NCBI RefSeq assembly: GCF_040907265.1
Contig: NZ_JBFOHP010000002.1
Span: forward strand, 5,084,001 to 5,148,000
Source: Streptomyces sclerotialus
GTDB taxonomy: Bacteria > Actinomycetota > Actinomycetes > Streptomycetales > Streptomycetaceae
Direction: 5' to 3'
Length of the DNA stretch: 64,000 bases
Shown here: one piece after another, positions 8,532-17,058 of the stretch
Numbering within the stretch: position 1 is the first letter of the stretch
Layout of the letters: each line of letters begins with the position of its first letter
Made by a program: the position numbers and the translations under genes
The notes under the pieces: model-generated
The model's input: the letters and a program-made list of their open reading frames with translations, nothing else
Told to the model about the DNA's origin: nothing
The model's database searches: none

Positions 8532-9566
8532 GTGCGCCGGGTAACCAAGATCGCTTCCGCGGGTATAGCCTCCGCGGCCCTCGCTCTCTCGCTGACCGCA
8601 TGCGGTGAATCCTCCACGGAGGCCGCGGGCAAGGACAAGGGTGTCGGCCTCGCTTTCGATGTCGGCGGCCGGGACGACCACTCGTTCAACGAGGCGGCGG
8701 CCCGCGGCACCGACAAGGCCGAAAAGGAGCTGGGCGTGAAGTCCAAGCTCATGACCGCCAAGAACGGCGAGACGGAGGCCGACCGCGAGCAGCGGCTCAC
8801 CTCCCTCGCCGAGGCCGGCTTCAACCCCGTCATCGGCGTCGGCTTCAATTACGGCAACTCCGTCAACAAGGTCGCCAAGGAGTTCCCCAAGACCACCTTC
8901 GCGGTGGTGGACGCCACCTCCAGCGCCAAGAACGTCTACGGCATCAACTTCTCCGAGAACGAGGGCTCCTACCTCGCCGGCGTGGCCGCCGCGCTGAAGA
9001 CCGAGTCCAAGAAGGTCGGCTTCATCGGCGGCGTGAACAACGCGCTGATCCAGAAGTTCCAGGCCGGCTTCGAGAAGGGCGTCAAGGACACCGACCCCAA
9101 GGTCAAGGTCACGGCGCAGTACCTCTACGCCAACGACGACAAGGGCTTCAACGACCCGGCCGCCGCCAAGGGCAAGGCCAAGGGCATGCTCGACAACGGC
9201 AACGACGTCATCTACACCGCCGCCGGCCAGTCCGGCGCCGGTTCGATCGAGGTGGTCGCCGGCAAGAAGGGCGCCTGGGCCATCGGCGTGGACTCCGACC
9301 AGTACGCACAGCCCGGCCTGGCCAAGTACAAGGACCACATCCTCACCTCCGTCGTGAAGAACGTCGACGTGGCGGTCTACGACGTGATCAAGAGCGTCAA
9401 GGACGGCAAGCCGCTGTCCGGCACCGTCCACCTCACGCTCAAGCAGGACGGCGTCAAGCTCGCCACCTCCGGCGGTTACATCGACGACATCCAGGACGAG
9501 CTCGACGCGGCGAAGAAGAAGATCGTCGACGGGGACGTCAAGATCCCCGAGACGCCCGCCAAGTAA
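8532..9566 (+). CDS. BMP-family nucleoside-binding lipoprotein of ABC transporter
   Basis: A 344-residue PnrA/BMP-type periplasmic-fold lipoprotein. The signal peptide ends in the lipobox LTAC with Cys24 as lipid anchor. Family motifs: VGLAFDVGGRDDHSFNEAA near the N-terminus, GVGFNYGNSV, FAVVDATS, NVYGINFSENEGSYLAG and GFIGGVNN. It binds purine or pyrimidine nucleosides outside the membrane and delivers them to the permeases encoded just downstream. GTG start with GAAGGGGA (8518-8525) upstream. A hairpin after the stop probably reduces read-through, giving more binding protein than transporter. Confidence 0.92.
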   Translation: MRRVTKIASAGIASAALALSLTACGESSTEAAGKDKGVGLAFDVGGRDDHSFNEAAARGTDKAEKELGVKSKLMTAKNGETEADREQRLTSLAEAGFNPVIGVGFNYGNSVNKVAKEFPKTTFAVVDATSSAKNVYGINFSENEGSYLAGVAAALKTESKKVGFIGGVNNALIQKFQAGFEKGVKDTDPKVKVTAQYLYANDDKGFNDPAAAKGKAKGMLDNGNDVIYTAAGQSGAGSIEVVAGKKGAWAIGVDSDQYAQPGLAKYKDHILTSVVKNVDVAVYDVIKSVKDGKPLSGTVHLTLKQDGVKLATSGGYIDDIQDELDAAKKKIVDGDVKIPETPAK

Positions 9567-9577
9567 GAGCCGGTCAG

Positions 9578-9628
9578 AGGCTCCACGAGCCTGGTCCGAG
9601 GGCGGGGCCTCCCGGCCGCCCCGCCCTC
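9578..9628 (+). terminator. Intercistronic hairpins (attenuator) after the BMP gene
   Basis: Two stem-loops in the 94-bp gap: AGGCTC-CAC-GAGCCT (9578-9592), and a perfect 10-bp stem GAGGGCGGGG (9598-9607)/CCCCGCCCTC (9619-9628) with an 11-nt loop. No T-run follows, so partial termination or mRNA stabilisation of the binding-protein cistron is more likely than full termination. Confidence 0.6.
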
Positions 9629-9660
9629 CCTCTTCACCTTCTCCTCCAGGAGAGTGCGCC

Positions 9661-11259
9661 ATCACAGCGTCCAGCAGCCCCCCGGCGGGGCGGGCCCCCG
9701 CCGCGGCCCCCGCCGTCGAACTCCGCGGCATCACCAAGCGGTTCCCCGGCGTCGTCGCCAACCACGACATCGACATCACCGTCCGGCGCGGCTCCGTGCA
9801 CGCCCTGGTCGGCGAGAACGGCGCGGGCAAGTCCACCCTGATGAAGATCCTCTACGGCATGCAGAAGCCGGACGAGGGCACCATCGCCATCGACGGCGAG
9901 CAGGTGAGCTTCGCGACCCCCGCCGACGCCATCGCCCGCGGCATCGGCATGGTGCACCAGCACTTCATGCTCGCCGACAACCTCACCGTCCTGGAGAACA
10001 TCGTCCTGGGCGCCGAGAAGCTGCACGGCATCGGCGCGGCGGCCCGCGCGGCCGTCCTGGCGGTCTCCGACCGGTACGGCCTCAACGTACGCCCCGACGT
10101 GCTGGTCGAGGACCTGGGCGTCGCCGACCGGCAGCGCGTGGAGATCCTCAAGGTCCTCTACCGCGGCGCCCGTACGCTCATCCTCGACGAGCCGACGGCC
10201 GTGCTGGTCCCGCAGGAGGTCGACGCGCTCTTCGACAACCTGCGCGAGCTCAAGGCCGAGGGCCTGACCGTCCTCTTCATCTCGCACAAGCTGGGCGAGG
10301 TCCTCTCCGTCGCCGACGACATCACCGTCATCCGGCGCGGCACGACCGTCGCCTCCGTGGCGCCCGCGGAGACCACCCCCAAGCAGCTCGCCGAGCTGAT
10401 GGTCGGCAGCGAACTGCCCTCCCCGGAGACCCGCGAGTCCACCGTCACCGACACCCCCATGCTGACGGTCGACGGGCTGCACCTGAGCGCCACCGACCCC
10501 GACGGCGTCGTGCGCGCGGTCCTGGACGGCATCGGCTTCACCATCCACAAGGGCGAGGTCCTGGGCATCGCGGGCGTGGAGGGCAACGGCCAGGCCGAAC
10601 TGGTCGAGGCCATCATGGGCATGCGCGACCCGGACGGCGGCACCATCACCCTGGACGGCGCCGACATCAGCCACGCGCCCACCCGCAAGCGGCGCGAGGA
10701 CGGCATCGGGTACGTCCCCGAGGACCGGCACCGGCACGGCCTGCTGCTGGAGGCCCCGCTCTGGGAGAACCGCATCCTCGGCCACGTCACCGAGAAGCCC
10801 AACTCCAGGGGCCGGCTGCTGGACCTCAAGGCGGCCCGCGCCGACACCGAGCGGATCGTCACCGAGTACGACGTCCGCACCCCCGGCATCGAGGTCACCG
10901 CGGCCTCGCTCTCCGGCGGCAACCAGCAGAAGCTGATCGTCGGCCGCGAGATGAGCCACCACCCCAAGCTGCTGATCGCGGCGCACCCCACGCGCGGCGT
11001 GGACGTCGGCGCTCAGGCGCAGATCTGGGACCAGATCCGCGAGGCCCGCCGCGAGGGCCTGGCCGTACTGCTGATCTCCGCGGACCTGGACGAGCTGATC
11101 GGCCTGTCCGACACCCTGCGGGTGATGTACCGGGGCCGGCTGGTCGCGGACGCCGACCCCGCCACCGTCACCCCCGAGGAGTTGGGCTCGGCCATGACCG
11201 GCGCCGCCAGCGGCCACCTGGAGCACGTCGAGGACGGGGAAGGGGGTGACCGGGAGTGA
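9661..11259 (+). CDS. Nucleoside ABC transporter ATP-binding protein (apparent ATC start)
   Basis: A 532-residue tandem ATPase of the ribose/galactose (RbsA/YufO) type. Domain 1 has Walker A GENGAGKST and Walker B LILDEPTA. Domain 2 has a degenerate P-loop (GVEGNGQAE), the signature LSGGNQQK and LLIAAHPTRGVDVG. Normal family length is reached only if translation begins at ATC 9661, placed 8 nt after AGGAG (9648-9652) and reading ITASSSPPAGRAPAAA; no ATG, GTG, TTG or CTG is in frame before GTG 9796. Starting at 9796 would remove about 45 residues, including the first beta-strand and the FPGVVAN adenine-loop region. Its stop overlaps the next start (GTGA). Confidence 0.88.
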   Translation: MTASSSPPAGRAPAAAPAVELRGITKRFPGVVANHDIDITVRRGSVHALVGENGAGKSTLMKILYGMQKPDEGTIAIDGEQVSFATPADAIARGIGMVHQHFMLADNLTVLENIVLGAEKLHGIGAAARAAVLAVSDRYGLNVRPDVLVEDLGVADRQRVEILKVLYRGARTLILDEPTAVLVPQEVDALFDNLRELKAEGLTVLFISHKLGEVLSVADDITVIRRGTTVASVAPAETTPKQLAELMVGSELPSPETRESTVTDTPMLTVDGLHLSATDPDGVVRAVLDGIGFTIHKGEVLGIAGVEGNGQAELVEAIMGMRDPDGGTITLDGADISHAPTRKRREDGIGYVPEDRHRHGLLLEAPLWENRILGHVTEKPNSRGRLLDLKAARADTERIVTEYDVRTPGIEVTAASLSGGNQQKLIVGREMSHHPKLLIAAHPTRGVDVGAQAQIWDQIREARREGLAVLLISADLDELIGLSDTLRVMYRGRLVADADPATVTPEELGSAMTGAASGHLEHVEDGEGGDRE

Positions 11260-12362
11260 AGAAGATCGACCGTACGAAGCTGACCCTGGGCATCGCGGCG
11301 CCGCTCCTCGCCATCGTCGCGGCCCTGCTCATCACCTCGGTGATCATCCTGGCCACCGGCAAGGACCCGATCCACGCCTACACCGTGATGGTGGACTTCG
11401 GCTCCAAGAGCGACAGCCAGGTCTGGATCATCAACAAGGCGGTGCCGTACTACCTCTCCGCGCTGGCCGTGGCCATCGGCTTCCGGATGAACCTCTTCAA
11501 CATCGGCGTGGACGGCCAGTACCGCATCGCGGCCTTCTTCGCCGCGGTCGTCGGCGGCGCGCTCACCCTCCCCGGCTTCCTCCAGATCCCGCTGATCGTC
11601 ATCGTGGCGATGCTGGTCGGCTCGGTCTGGGCGGGCATCGCGGGCGTACTGAAGACCACCCGCGGGGTCAGCGAGGTCATCACGACCATCATGCTGAACT
11701 CCATCGCGGCCGCCGTCATCGGCTACTTCCTCCAGGAAGGCCGGCTCGCGGTGAAGGACGGCAACCTCTTCCACACCCCGGACCTGCCGGCCTCCAGCCA
11801 CTTCTTCACCATCCCGACCCAGCCGGACCCGCTCGACGGCTTCCTCGTCGTCGCGGCCGTCGCCGGCGTCGCGTACTGGTTCGTCCTCGGCCGCACCCGC
11901 TTCGGGTTCGACCTGCGGACCGTCGGCCGGTCGGAGTCCGCGGCCCAGGCGGGCGGCGTCAGCGTCAAGCGCATGGTCGTCACGTCCATGCTGCTGTCCG
12001 GCGCCGCCGCGGGCCTGATCGGCATGCCGACGCTGCTCGGCGTCTCGTACAACTACGGCACCGACTTCCCCGTCGGCATCGGCTTCACCGGCATCGCCAT
12101 CGCGCTGCTCGGCCGCAACCACCCCCTCGGCATGGCCGCCGGCGCGCTGCTGTGGGGCTTCCTGGAACGCACCGGCACCCAGCTGGAGTTCGAGGACTAC
12201 GAGCAGGAGATCGTCGGCGTGATGCAGGGCGTCATCGTCCTGTGCGTCGTCATCGCCTACGAGGTCGTACGCCGTTACGGCCTGCGGATCCAGCAGCGCA
12301 AGGTCGGCGAGGAACTCGCCGCGCAGGCCCGCAAGACCGACAAGGCGGAGGTGTCCGCGTGA
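11256..12362 (+). CDS. Nucleoside ABC transporter permease 1
   Basis: A 368-residue inner-membrane permease (BPD_transp_2 family) with about 8-10 hydrophobic segments. The conserved FNIGVDGQYRIAAF and GVSEVITTIMLNSIA motifs are those of the YufP-type subunit. It forms the membrane channel with the next gene product, driven by the preceding ATPase. The GTG overlaps the ATPase stop by 4 nt (GTGA), and its own stop overlaps the next GTG in the same way, so all three are translationally coupled. Confidence 0.9.
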   Translation: MKKIDRTKLTLGIAAPLLAIVAALLITSVIILATGKDPIHAYTVMVDFGSKSDSQVWIINKAVPYYLSALAVAIGFRMNLFNIGVDGQYRIAAFFAAVVGGALTLPGFLQIPLIVIVAMLVGSVWAGIAGVLKTTRGVSEVITTIMLNSIAAAVIGYFLQEGRLAVKDGNLFHTPDLPASSHFFTIPTQPDPLDGFLVVAAVAGVAYWFVLGRTRFGFDLRTVGRSESAAQAGGVSVKRMVVTSMLLSGAAAGLIGMPTLLGVSYNYGTDFPVGIGFTGIAIALLGRNHPLGMAAGALLWGFLERTGTQLEFEDYEQEIVGVMQGVIVLCVVIAYEVVRRYGLRIQQRKVGEELAAQARKTDKAEVSA

Positions 12363-13654
12363 GCCAGAACCTCACGGCCCCGGCCACGAAGGACCCCGGC
12401 GGCAACGGCGGCAGACTCGCCGCGGCGCGCGCGAAGCTGACCTACCCCAGGGTCCTGCTGATCATCGCGGGCTCCCTCGTCCTGCTCTCGCTCCTGCGCG
12501 TCGTCACCGGCGCCACCGACCTCACCGGCTCCGGCCAGTACACCGCGGCCCTCAACGCCGCCGTGCCGATCGGCCTCGCGGGCCTCGGCGGCCTGTGGGC
12601 GGAGCGCTCCGGCGTGATCAACATCGGCCTCGAAGGCATGATGATGCTCGGTGCGTTCTCGGCCGGCTGGGTCGGCTGGGAGTACGGGCCCTGGGCGGCG
12701 GCGCTGGCCGGCGTCATCGGCGGCGCGCTCGGCGGCCTCATCCACGCCGTCGCCACCGTCACCTTCGGCGTCGACCACATCATCTCCGGTGTCGCCGTCA
12801 ACATCATGGCGCTGGGCCTCACCCAGTTCCTGGCCAAGCTGTGGTTCGGCGCCGAGGGCAGCGCGGCGGCGCAGGCGGGCGGCAACGACAAGCAGTCCCC
12901 GCCGATGGACGACATGCCGACCTTCACGGTCCCCGGCCTCTCCGACTGGCTGCTGTCCCTCGAGAAGCACCACTGGTTCCTGGTCTCCGACCTGGCCGGC
13001 ATCCTCGGCTCGCTGGTCACCCACGTCTCCTGGCTGACCGTGGTCACCGCCGCCGTCTTCGCGCTCAGCTTCTTCGTCCTGTGGCGCTCGTCCTTCGGGC
13101 TGCGCCTGCGGTCCTGCGGCGAGAGCCCGGTCGCGGCCGAGTCGCTGGGCGTCAACGTCTACACGTACAAGTACGCGGCGGTGGTCGTCTCCGGCGCGCT
13201 GGCCGGCCTCGGCGGCGCGTTCCTCGCCATCTACGTGCACATCTACCAGGACGGCCAGACCGGCGGCCGCGGCTACATCGGCCTCGCCACCATGATCTTC
13301 GGCAACTGGCGGCCCGGCGGCGTCGCCATGGGCGCGGGCCTCTTCGGCTTCATGGACGCCTTCCAGCTCCGCGGCGGCGGCGAGACCGTGCACGCGCTGC
13401 TGCTCCTGCTCGCGGTGCTGCTGGTCGGCCTGGCGATCTGGAAGCTGCGCGGCGGCCACCGCGTCCAGGGCACCGCCAGCATCGTCGTCGCCGCCCTGCT
13501 CGCCCTCTGGTACGCCACGACCGACACGGTCCCGCTGGAAATCGTCTCCGTGGCGCCGTACATCGCTACGCTGCTGGTCCTGTCGCTGGCCGCCCAGCGG
13601 CTACGGGCACCGAAAGCCATCGGCAAGGCGTACCGAAGGGGTCAGGGCACGTGA
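12359..13654 (+). CDS. Nucleoside ABC transporter permease 2
   Basis: A 431-residue YufQ-type permease. After a soluble N-terminus of about 35 residues come multiple membrane segments, with GVINIGLEGMMMLGAFSAG and VDHIISGVAVNIMALGL as family motifs. Start is GTG overlapping the previous stop by 4 nt; a much longer upstream extension in this frame runs across permease 1 and is an artefact of high GC. It is followed 37 bp later by cytidine deaminase, coupling uptake to the first pyrimidine salvage step. Confidence 0.9.
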   Translation: MSQNLTAPATKDPGGNGGRLAAARAKLTYPRVLLIIAGSLVLLSLLRVVTGATDLTGSGQYTAALNAAVPIGLAGLGGLWAERSGVINIGLEGMMMLGAFSAGWVGWEYGPWAAALAGVIGGALGGLIHAVATVTFGVDHIISGVAVNIMALGLTQFLAKLWFGAEGSAAAQAGGNDKQSPPMDDMPTFTVPGLSDWLLSLEKHHWFLVSDLAGILGSLVTHVSWLTVVTAAVFALSFFVLWRSSFGLRLRSCGESPVAAESLGVNVYTYKYAAVVVSGALAGLGGAFLAIYVHIYQDGQTGGRGYIGLATMIFGNWRPGGVAMGAGLFGFMDAFQLRGGGETVHALLLLLAVLLVGLAIWKLRGGHRVQGTASIVVAALLALWYATTDTVPLEIVSVAPYIATLLVLSLAAQRLRAPKAIGKAYRRGQGT

Positions 13655-13691
13655 CGAACGAGGTCTGCGGAACCCGAGGGGGCCGGCGCAC

Positions 13692-14087
13692 GTGACCGAA
13701 GCTCCCGACTGGGAGAAGCTGCGCGAGCGGGCCCGGGACGCGATGTCCCGGGCCTACGCGCCCTACTCCGGCTACCCCGTCGGTGCGGCGGCCCTCGTGG
13801 ACGACGGCCGCACCGTCACCGGCTGCAACGTGGAGAACGCCTCCTACGGCCTCGGCCTGTGCGCCGAATGCGGCCTGGTCTCCGAGCTGTTCGCGACCGG
13901 CGGCGGCCGGCTCACCGCGTTCGCGTGCGTGGACCGGCACGGCAAGGTCCTGATCCCCTGCGGCCGCTGCCGCCAGCTCCTGTACGAACACGGCGGCCCC
14001 GACCTCCTCATCGACACGGAAGCCGGCATCCGCCCCCTGACCGCCCTCCTCCCGGACGCCTTCGGCCCGGAACACCTGTCCCGCTAG
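13692..14087 (+). CDS. cdd: Cytidine deaminase
   Basis: A 131-residue zinc enzyme converting cytidine and deoxycytidine to uridine and deoxyuridine. YAPYSGYPVGAA, the substrate motif GCNVENASYG, the catalytic CAECG (Cys-Ala-Glu; usual form is HAE/CAE) and the second zinc motif PCGRCRQ are all present, and the length is standard for the homotetrameric class. GTG start with GAGGGGG upstream. It is the last gene of the transporter operon; the deoA gene further on has its own operator. Confidence 0.95.
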   Translation: MTEAPDWEKLRERARDAMSRAYAPYSGYPVGAAALVDDGRTVTGCNVENASYGLGLCAECGLVSELFATGGGRLTAFACVDRHGKVLIPCGRCRQLLYEHGGPDLLIDTEAGIRPLTALLPDAFGPEHLSR

Positions 14088-14143
14088 ACGTGTCGTCCGG
14101 CGGCGCCCTGCAGCATCGGGCTGCGGGCTGCGGGGGCGGTGGC

Positions 14144-14641
14144 TCACCAGTACATGGGCTCGGGCTCCTCCCACTCGTCCAGCGGTGCCAGTTCGCCGCG
14201 CAGCCGCACGTCCCGCATCCGGACGACCAGCGCCTGCGTCTCGACGAGCCGCTGGTGGTACTCCGGGAGTTCACGTGGGGACGGGCGCACATCACACATG
14301 CTCAGCAGTTCCTGAGCCACCGCGTCCCCCGGCTCCCTCGTGGGCTCGGAGATCACGGCACGTCCCGATGCCACGATCTGCCAGCTCCATCCCTCGCCTC
14401 CCCGGGACATGTGCAGCCGGTCGTCCGCCCGCAGCGACTCGAGAAAGGGATAGTCGGCCCACAGCCCGATCCGCACGGTCCGGGTGGCGGGCTCCCAGTG
14501 GTACGTCCGGAGCCCCCGCGGATCGGTGCTGCCGGGGGTGTAGAGCCCTCCCCACCGCAACGGGGTGCCCAGCCACTTCGTCATTTCGCCGTCCGTCAGG
14601 GGCCGGGGCCCGTCGCCGTACTTCACCCGATCCGGCAGCAC
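14144..14641 (-). CDS. Hypothetical protein
   Basis: A 165-residue soluble protein that I cannot place with confidence. It is rich in Trp, Arg and Pro, ends EEPEPMYW, and a segment TYHWEPATRTVRIGLWADYP followed by EGWSWQIVASGRAVI vaguely recalls an FMN-binding split barrel, which is only a guess. It is well supported as a gene: GAAGGAGGA (14655-14647) lies 5 nt before a GTG, and codon bias is normal. It lies 30 bp downstream of the Cys-rich small gene on the same strand, so the two may form an operon. Confidence 0.65.
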   Translation of the reverse strand: MLPDRVKYGDGPRPLTDGEMTKWLGTPLRWGGLYTPGSTDPRGLRTYHWEPATRTVRIGLWADYPFLESLRADDRLHMSRGGEGWSWQIVASGRAVISEPTREPGDAVAQELLSMCDVRPSPRELPEYHQRLVETQALVVRMRDVRLRGELAPLDEWEEPEPMYW

Positions 14642-14671
14642 GCTGATCCTCCTTCGTTCCGGGCCGGGCTT

Positions 14672-14851
14672 TCAGTTCCCGACGTCGCGGTGCCACAGGT
14701 CGATGGTCGAGGCCTGTCCGCGGGAGCAGCCGCGCGGACAGGCGCGGCAACAGGAGGTCGCACAGCCGCAGGCACAGAGACGGCCGTGGTACATGCACAT
14801 CGCGCAGGTGGCGCAGCGGTCCTGGTAAGGACATGAGCAGGAGTGGTCCAT
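14672..14851 (-). CDS. Cys-rich 59-residue small protein
   Basis: A 60-codon frame starting MDHSCSCPYQDRC with GGAGAG about 10 nt upstream. It contains 12 cysteines among its first 42 residues (positions 5, 7, 13, 16, 19, 26, 28, 30, 34, 35, 38, 42), in CxC, CxxC and CC spacings, plus two histidines, then a short Cys-free tail. That composition suggests a small metal-binding or metallothionein-like protein, or a structural zinc or Fe-S protein; no signal peptide is seen. It is read in tandem with the hypothetical gene at 14144-14641 and away from deoA. Function unknown. Confidence 0.65.
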   Translation of the reverse strand: MDHSCSCPYQDRCATCAMCMYHGRLCACGCATSCCRACPRGCSRGQASTIDLWHRDVGN

Positions 14852-14922
14852 GGGGGCATTCTCTCCAACTGACGTTCGGCAGGCGCCCGTAATGCCCAGA
14901 CCGGGGTTGTCGCCTGAAGCCC

Positions 14923-14952
14923 TTCACGACCGTTCTTCTATGCGTGTAGAAC
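14923..14952 (+). promoter_or_regulatory. Nucleoside-regulon operator and promoter of deoA
   Basis: TTCTATGCGTGTAGAA (14936-14951) is a near-perfect palindrome of the regulon type, with C to T changes at the sixth and tenth positions. A plausible promoter overlaps it: TTCACG (14923-14928), an 18-bp spacer, then TAGAAC (14947-14952). The operator covers the spacer and the -10 box. Confidence 0.7.
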
Positions 14953-14979
14953 GGAGTCGTTCCCGTAGAAAGGAAGCCG

Positions 14980-16257
14980 ATGGACGCCATCTCCGTCATC
15001 CGCGCCAAGCGCGACCGCGCCGAACTGACCGACGACCAGATCGACTGGATCATCGACGCGTACACCCGCGGCGAGGTCGCACACGAGCAGATGTCGTCCC
15101 TGGCCATGGCGATCCTCCTCAACGGCATGAACCGCAAGGAGATCGCCCGCTGGACCGCCGCGATGATCGACAGCGGCGAGCGGATGGACTTCTCCTCCCT
15201 CACCCGGCCCACCGCCGACAAGCACTCCACCGGCGGCGTCGGCGACAAGATCACCCTGCCGCTGGCCCCCCTGGTCGCCGCGTGCGGCGCCGCCGTGCCC
15301 CAGCTCTCCGGCCGCGGCCTCGGCCACACCGGCGGCACCCTCGACAAGCTGGAGGCCATCCCCGGCTGGCGCGCCGACCTCTCCAACGACGAGATGCTGG
15401 CCATTCTCGGGGACGTCGGCTCCGTCATCTGCGCGGCGGGCGCGGGGCTCGCCCCCGCCGACAAGAAGCTCTACGCGCTCCGCGACGTGACGGGCACCGT
15501 CGAGTCGATCCCCCTGATCGCCTCCTCCATCATGTCCAAGAAGATCGCCGAGGGCACCGGCTCCCTCGTCCTGGACGTCAAGGTCGGCTCCGGCGCCTTC
15601 ATGAAGAACCTCGACGACGCCCGCGAACTCGCCGCCACCATGGTCGAGCTCGGCACCGACCACGGCGTACGCACCACGGCCCTGCTCACCGACATGGCCA
15701 CCCCCCTCGGCCTGACCGCGGGCAACGCCCTGGAGGTCCGCGAATCCGTCGAGGTGCTGGCCGGCGGCGGCCCCGCCGACGTGGTCGAGCTGACCCTCGC
15801 GCTGGCCCGCGAGATGCTCACCGCGGCCGGCCTCCCCGACGCCGACCCGGCCAAGGCGCTCGCCGACGGCTCCGCGATGGACCACTGGCGCCGCATGATC
15901 CAGGCCCAGGGCGGCGACCCCGACGCGCCCCTCCCCGTCGCCCGCGAGCAGCACATCGTGAACGCCGCCACGTCCGGCGTCCTCACCACCCTCGACGCGT
16001 ACGCCGTCGGCCTGGCCGCCTGGCGCCTGGGCGCGGGCCGCGCCCGCAAGGAGGACCCCGTACAGGCGGGCGCCGGCGTGGAACTGCATGCCAAGCCCGG
16101 TGACGAGGTGCGAGCGGGGGAGCCCCTGCTCACCCTGCACACCGACACCCCGGAGAAGTTCGCGTCCGCCATCGAGGCCCTGGACGGCGGCGTACTGATC
16201 GCCCCGTCCGGTACGGACTTCACCCCGGACCCGATCGTCCTGGACCGCATCGCGTAA
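14980..16257 (+). CDS. deoA: Thymidine phosphorylase (pyrimidine-nucleoside phosphorylase)
   Basis: A 425-residue homodimeric enzyme that cleaves thymidine/deoxyuridine (and perhaps uridine) with phosphate to base plus (deoxy)ribose-1-phosphate. The glycosyltransferase family 3 signature SGRGLGHTGGTLDKLE, the phosphate loop KHSTGGVGDK and the DVKVGSGAFMK motif are present; the C-terminal domain (about residues 340-425) is complete. ATG is preceded by GAAAGGAAG. Transcribed in the same direction as cdd but from its own operator-controlled promoter. Confidence 0.95.
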   Translation: MDAISVIRAKRDRAELTDDQIDWIIDAYTRGEVAHEQMSSLAMAILLNGMNRKEIARWTAAMIDSGERMDFSSLTRPTADKHSTGGVGDKITLPLAPLVAACGAAVPQLSGRGLGHTGGTLDKLEAIPGWRADLSNDEMLAILGDVGSVICAAGAGLAPADKKLYALRDVTGTVESIPLIASSIMSKKIAEGTGSLVLDVKVGSGAFMKNLDDARELAATMVELGTDHGVRTTALLTDMATPLGLTAGNALEVRESVEVLAGGGPADVVELTLALAREMLTAAGLPDADPAKALADGSAMDHWRRMIQAQGGDPDAPLPVAREQHIVNAATSGVLTTLDAYAVGLAAWRLGAGRARKEDPVQAGAGVELHAKPGDEVRAGEPLLTLHTDTPEKFASAIEALDGGVLIAPSGTDFTPDPIVLDRIA

Positions 16258-16273
16258 CCCCTCGGGGCGGACG

Positions 16274-16308
16274 GCGGCGGGCGTGCTCCGAGCGGGCGCG
16301 CCCGCCGC
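16274..16308 (+). terminator. Hairpin terminator after deoA
   Basis: Perfect 10-bp stem GCGGCGGGCG/CGCCCGCCGC with a 15-nt loop, starting 17 bp after the deoA stop. No T-run follows, as usual in Streptomyces. Confidence 0.6.
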
Positions 16309-16341
16309 GCGCTGCCGGCGCTCGGGTGTTCTGCTGGCCGC

Positions 16342-16581
16342 ATGGCCAAGAAGAACCAGAAGAAGAGTGAGTCCGGCCTCCGCAAGGGCGACAAGGTCAC
16401 CTGGAAGAGCCACGGCAGCGAGGCGGTCGGCGAGGTCGAGAAGAAGATCACCCAGCGCACCGAGGAGGGCGGCCGCACGGTCGACGCCTCCCCGGACGAC
16501 CCCCAGTACAAGGTCCGCAGCGAGAAGCCCGGCGGCTCGGCGGTGCACAAGCCCGGCGCCCTGAAGAAGAAGGGCAAGTGA
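16342..16581 (+). CDS. DUF2945 (HVA1-type) small protein
   Basis: A 79-residue, very basic, Lys-rich protein of the DUF2945 family: GLRKGDKVTWKSHGSEAVGEV is the typical SH3-like core and YKVRSEKPGGSAVHKPGAL the second half. Role unknown; the family is often encoded with DUF3140, as here. The stop overlaps the next GTG (GTGA), indicating translational coupling. Confidence 0.85.
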   Translation: MAKKNQKKSESGLRKGDKVTWKSHGSEAVGEVEKKITQRTEEGGRTVDASPDDPQYKVRSEKPGGSAVHKPGALKKKGK

Positions 16582-16934
16582 GCGCGGTGGCGAAGCAGGA
16601 CGACCGCGACGGCCACGACGCGACCTGGCGCGACTTCAAGGACGCGGTGAACATGTCCCCGTCCGAGCTGGACAAGTGGCTGAGGACGGACGAGTCCAAG
16701 GACGCGGGCCGGCACAAGGGCGGCGGCGAGTCCGTCGGCCACGAGTCCGGCCGGAAGATCGTCGGCATCCTCAGGACCGAGCGCGACGACCTCTCCGACG
16801 GCGACTACGCCCACATGCGCAAAGTCACCGGCTACGTCCACCGTCACATGGCCCAGCGCCCCAAGGGCGACGTCAAGGACTCCACTTGGCGCCACTCCCT
16901 GATGAACTGGGGGCACGACCCGCTGAAGAAGTAG
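16578..16934 (+). CDS. DUF3140 protein
   Basis: A 118-residue charged protein of the DUF3140 family. Recognisable features are the WRDFKDAVNMSPSELDKWL segment and a C-terminal MRKVTGYVHRHMAQRP followed by WRHSLMNWGHDP. It looks like a small helical, possibly nucleic-acid-binding protein; no enzyme motif is seen. It begins inside the DUF2945 stop codon, so the two are made together. Confidence 0.85.
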   Translation: MSAVAKQDDRDGHDATWRDFKDAVNMSPSELDKWLRTDESKDAGRHKGGGESVGHESGRKIVGILRTERDDLSDGDYAHMRKVTGYVHRHMAQRPKGDVKDSTWRHSLMNWGHDPLKK

Positions 16935-17058
16935 GCGCGTGAGCAGAAACGTGCCCCCTGACCTGCGGTTTCCTCGTACGGGTGAACGAGATCGGTGGAC
17001 CGGTTCGGGTCCTGTTCGGCACGCTGGGATCGGTGACGTACCGATAGAGGAGACCGCC

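Noticed and set aside
11246..13654. 802-residue frame suggesting a fused permease
   Set aside because: Only the part from 12359 is permease; the upstream part is a wrong-frame reading of permease 1, and a GTGA-coupled start exists at 12359.
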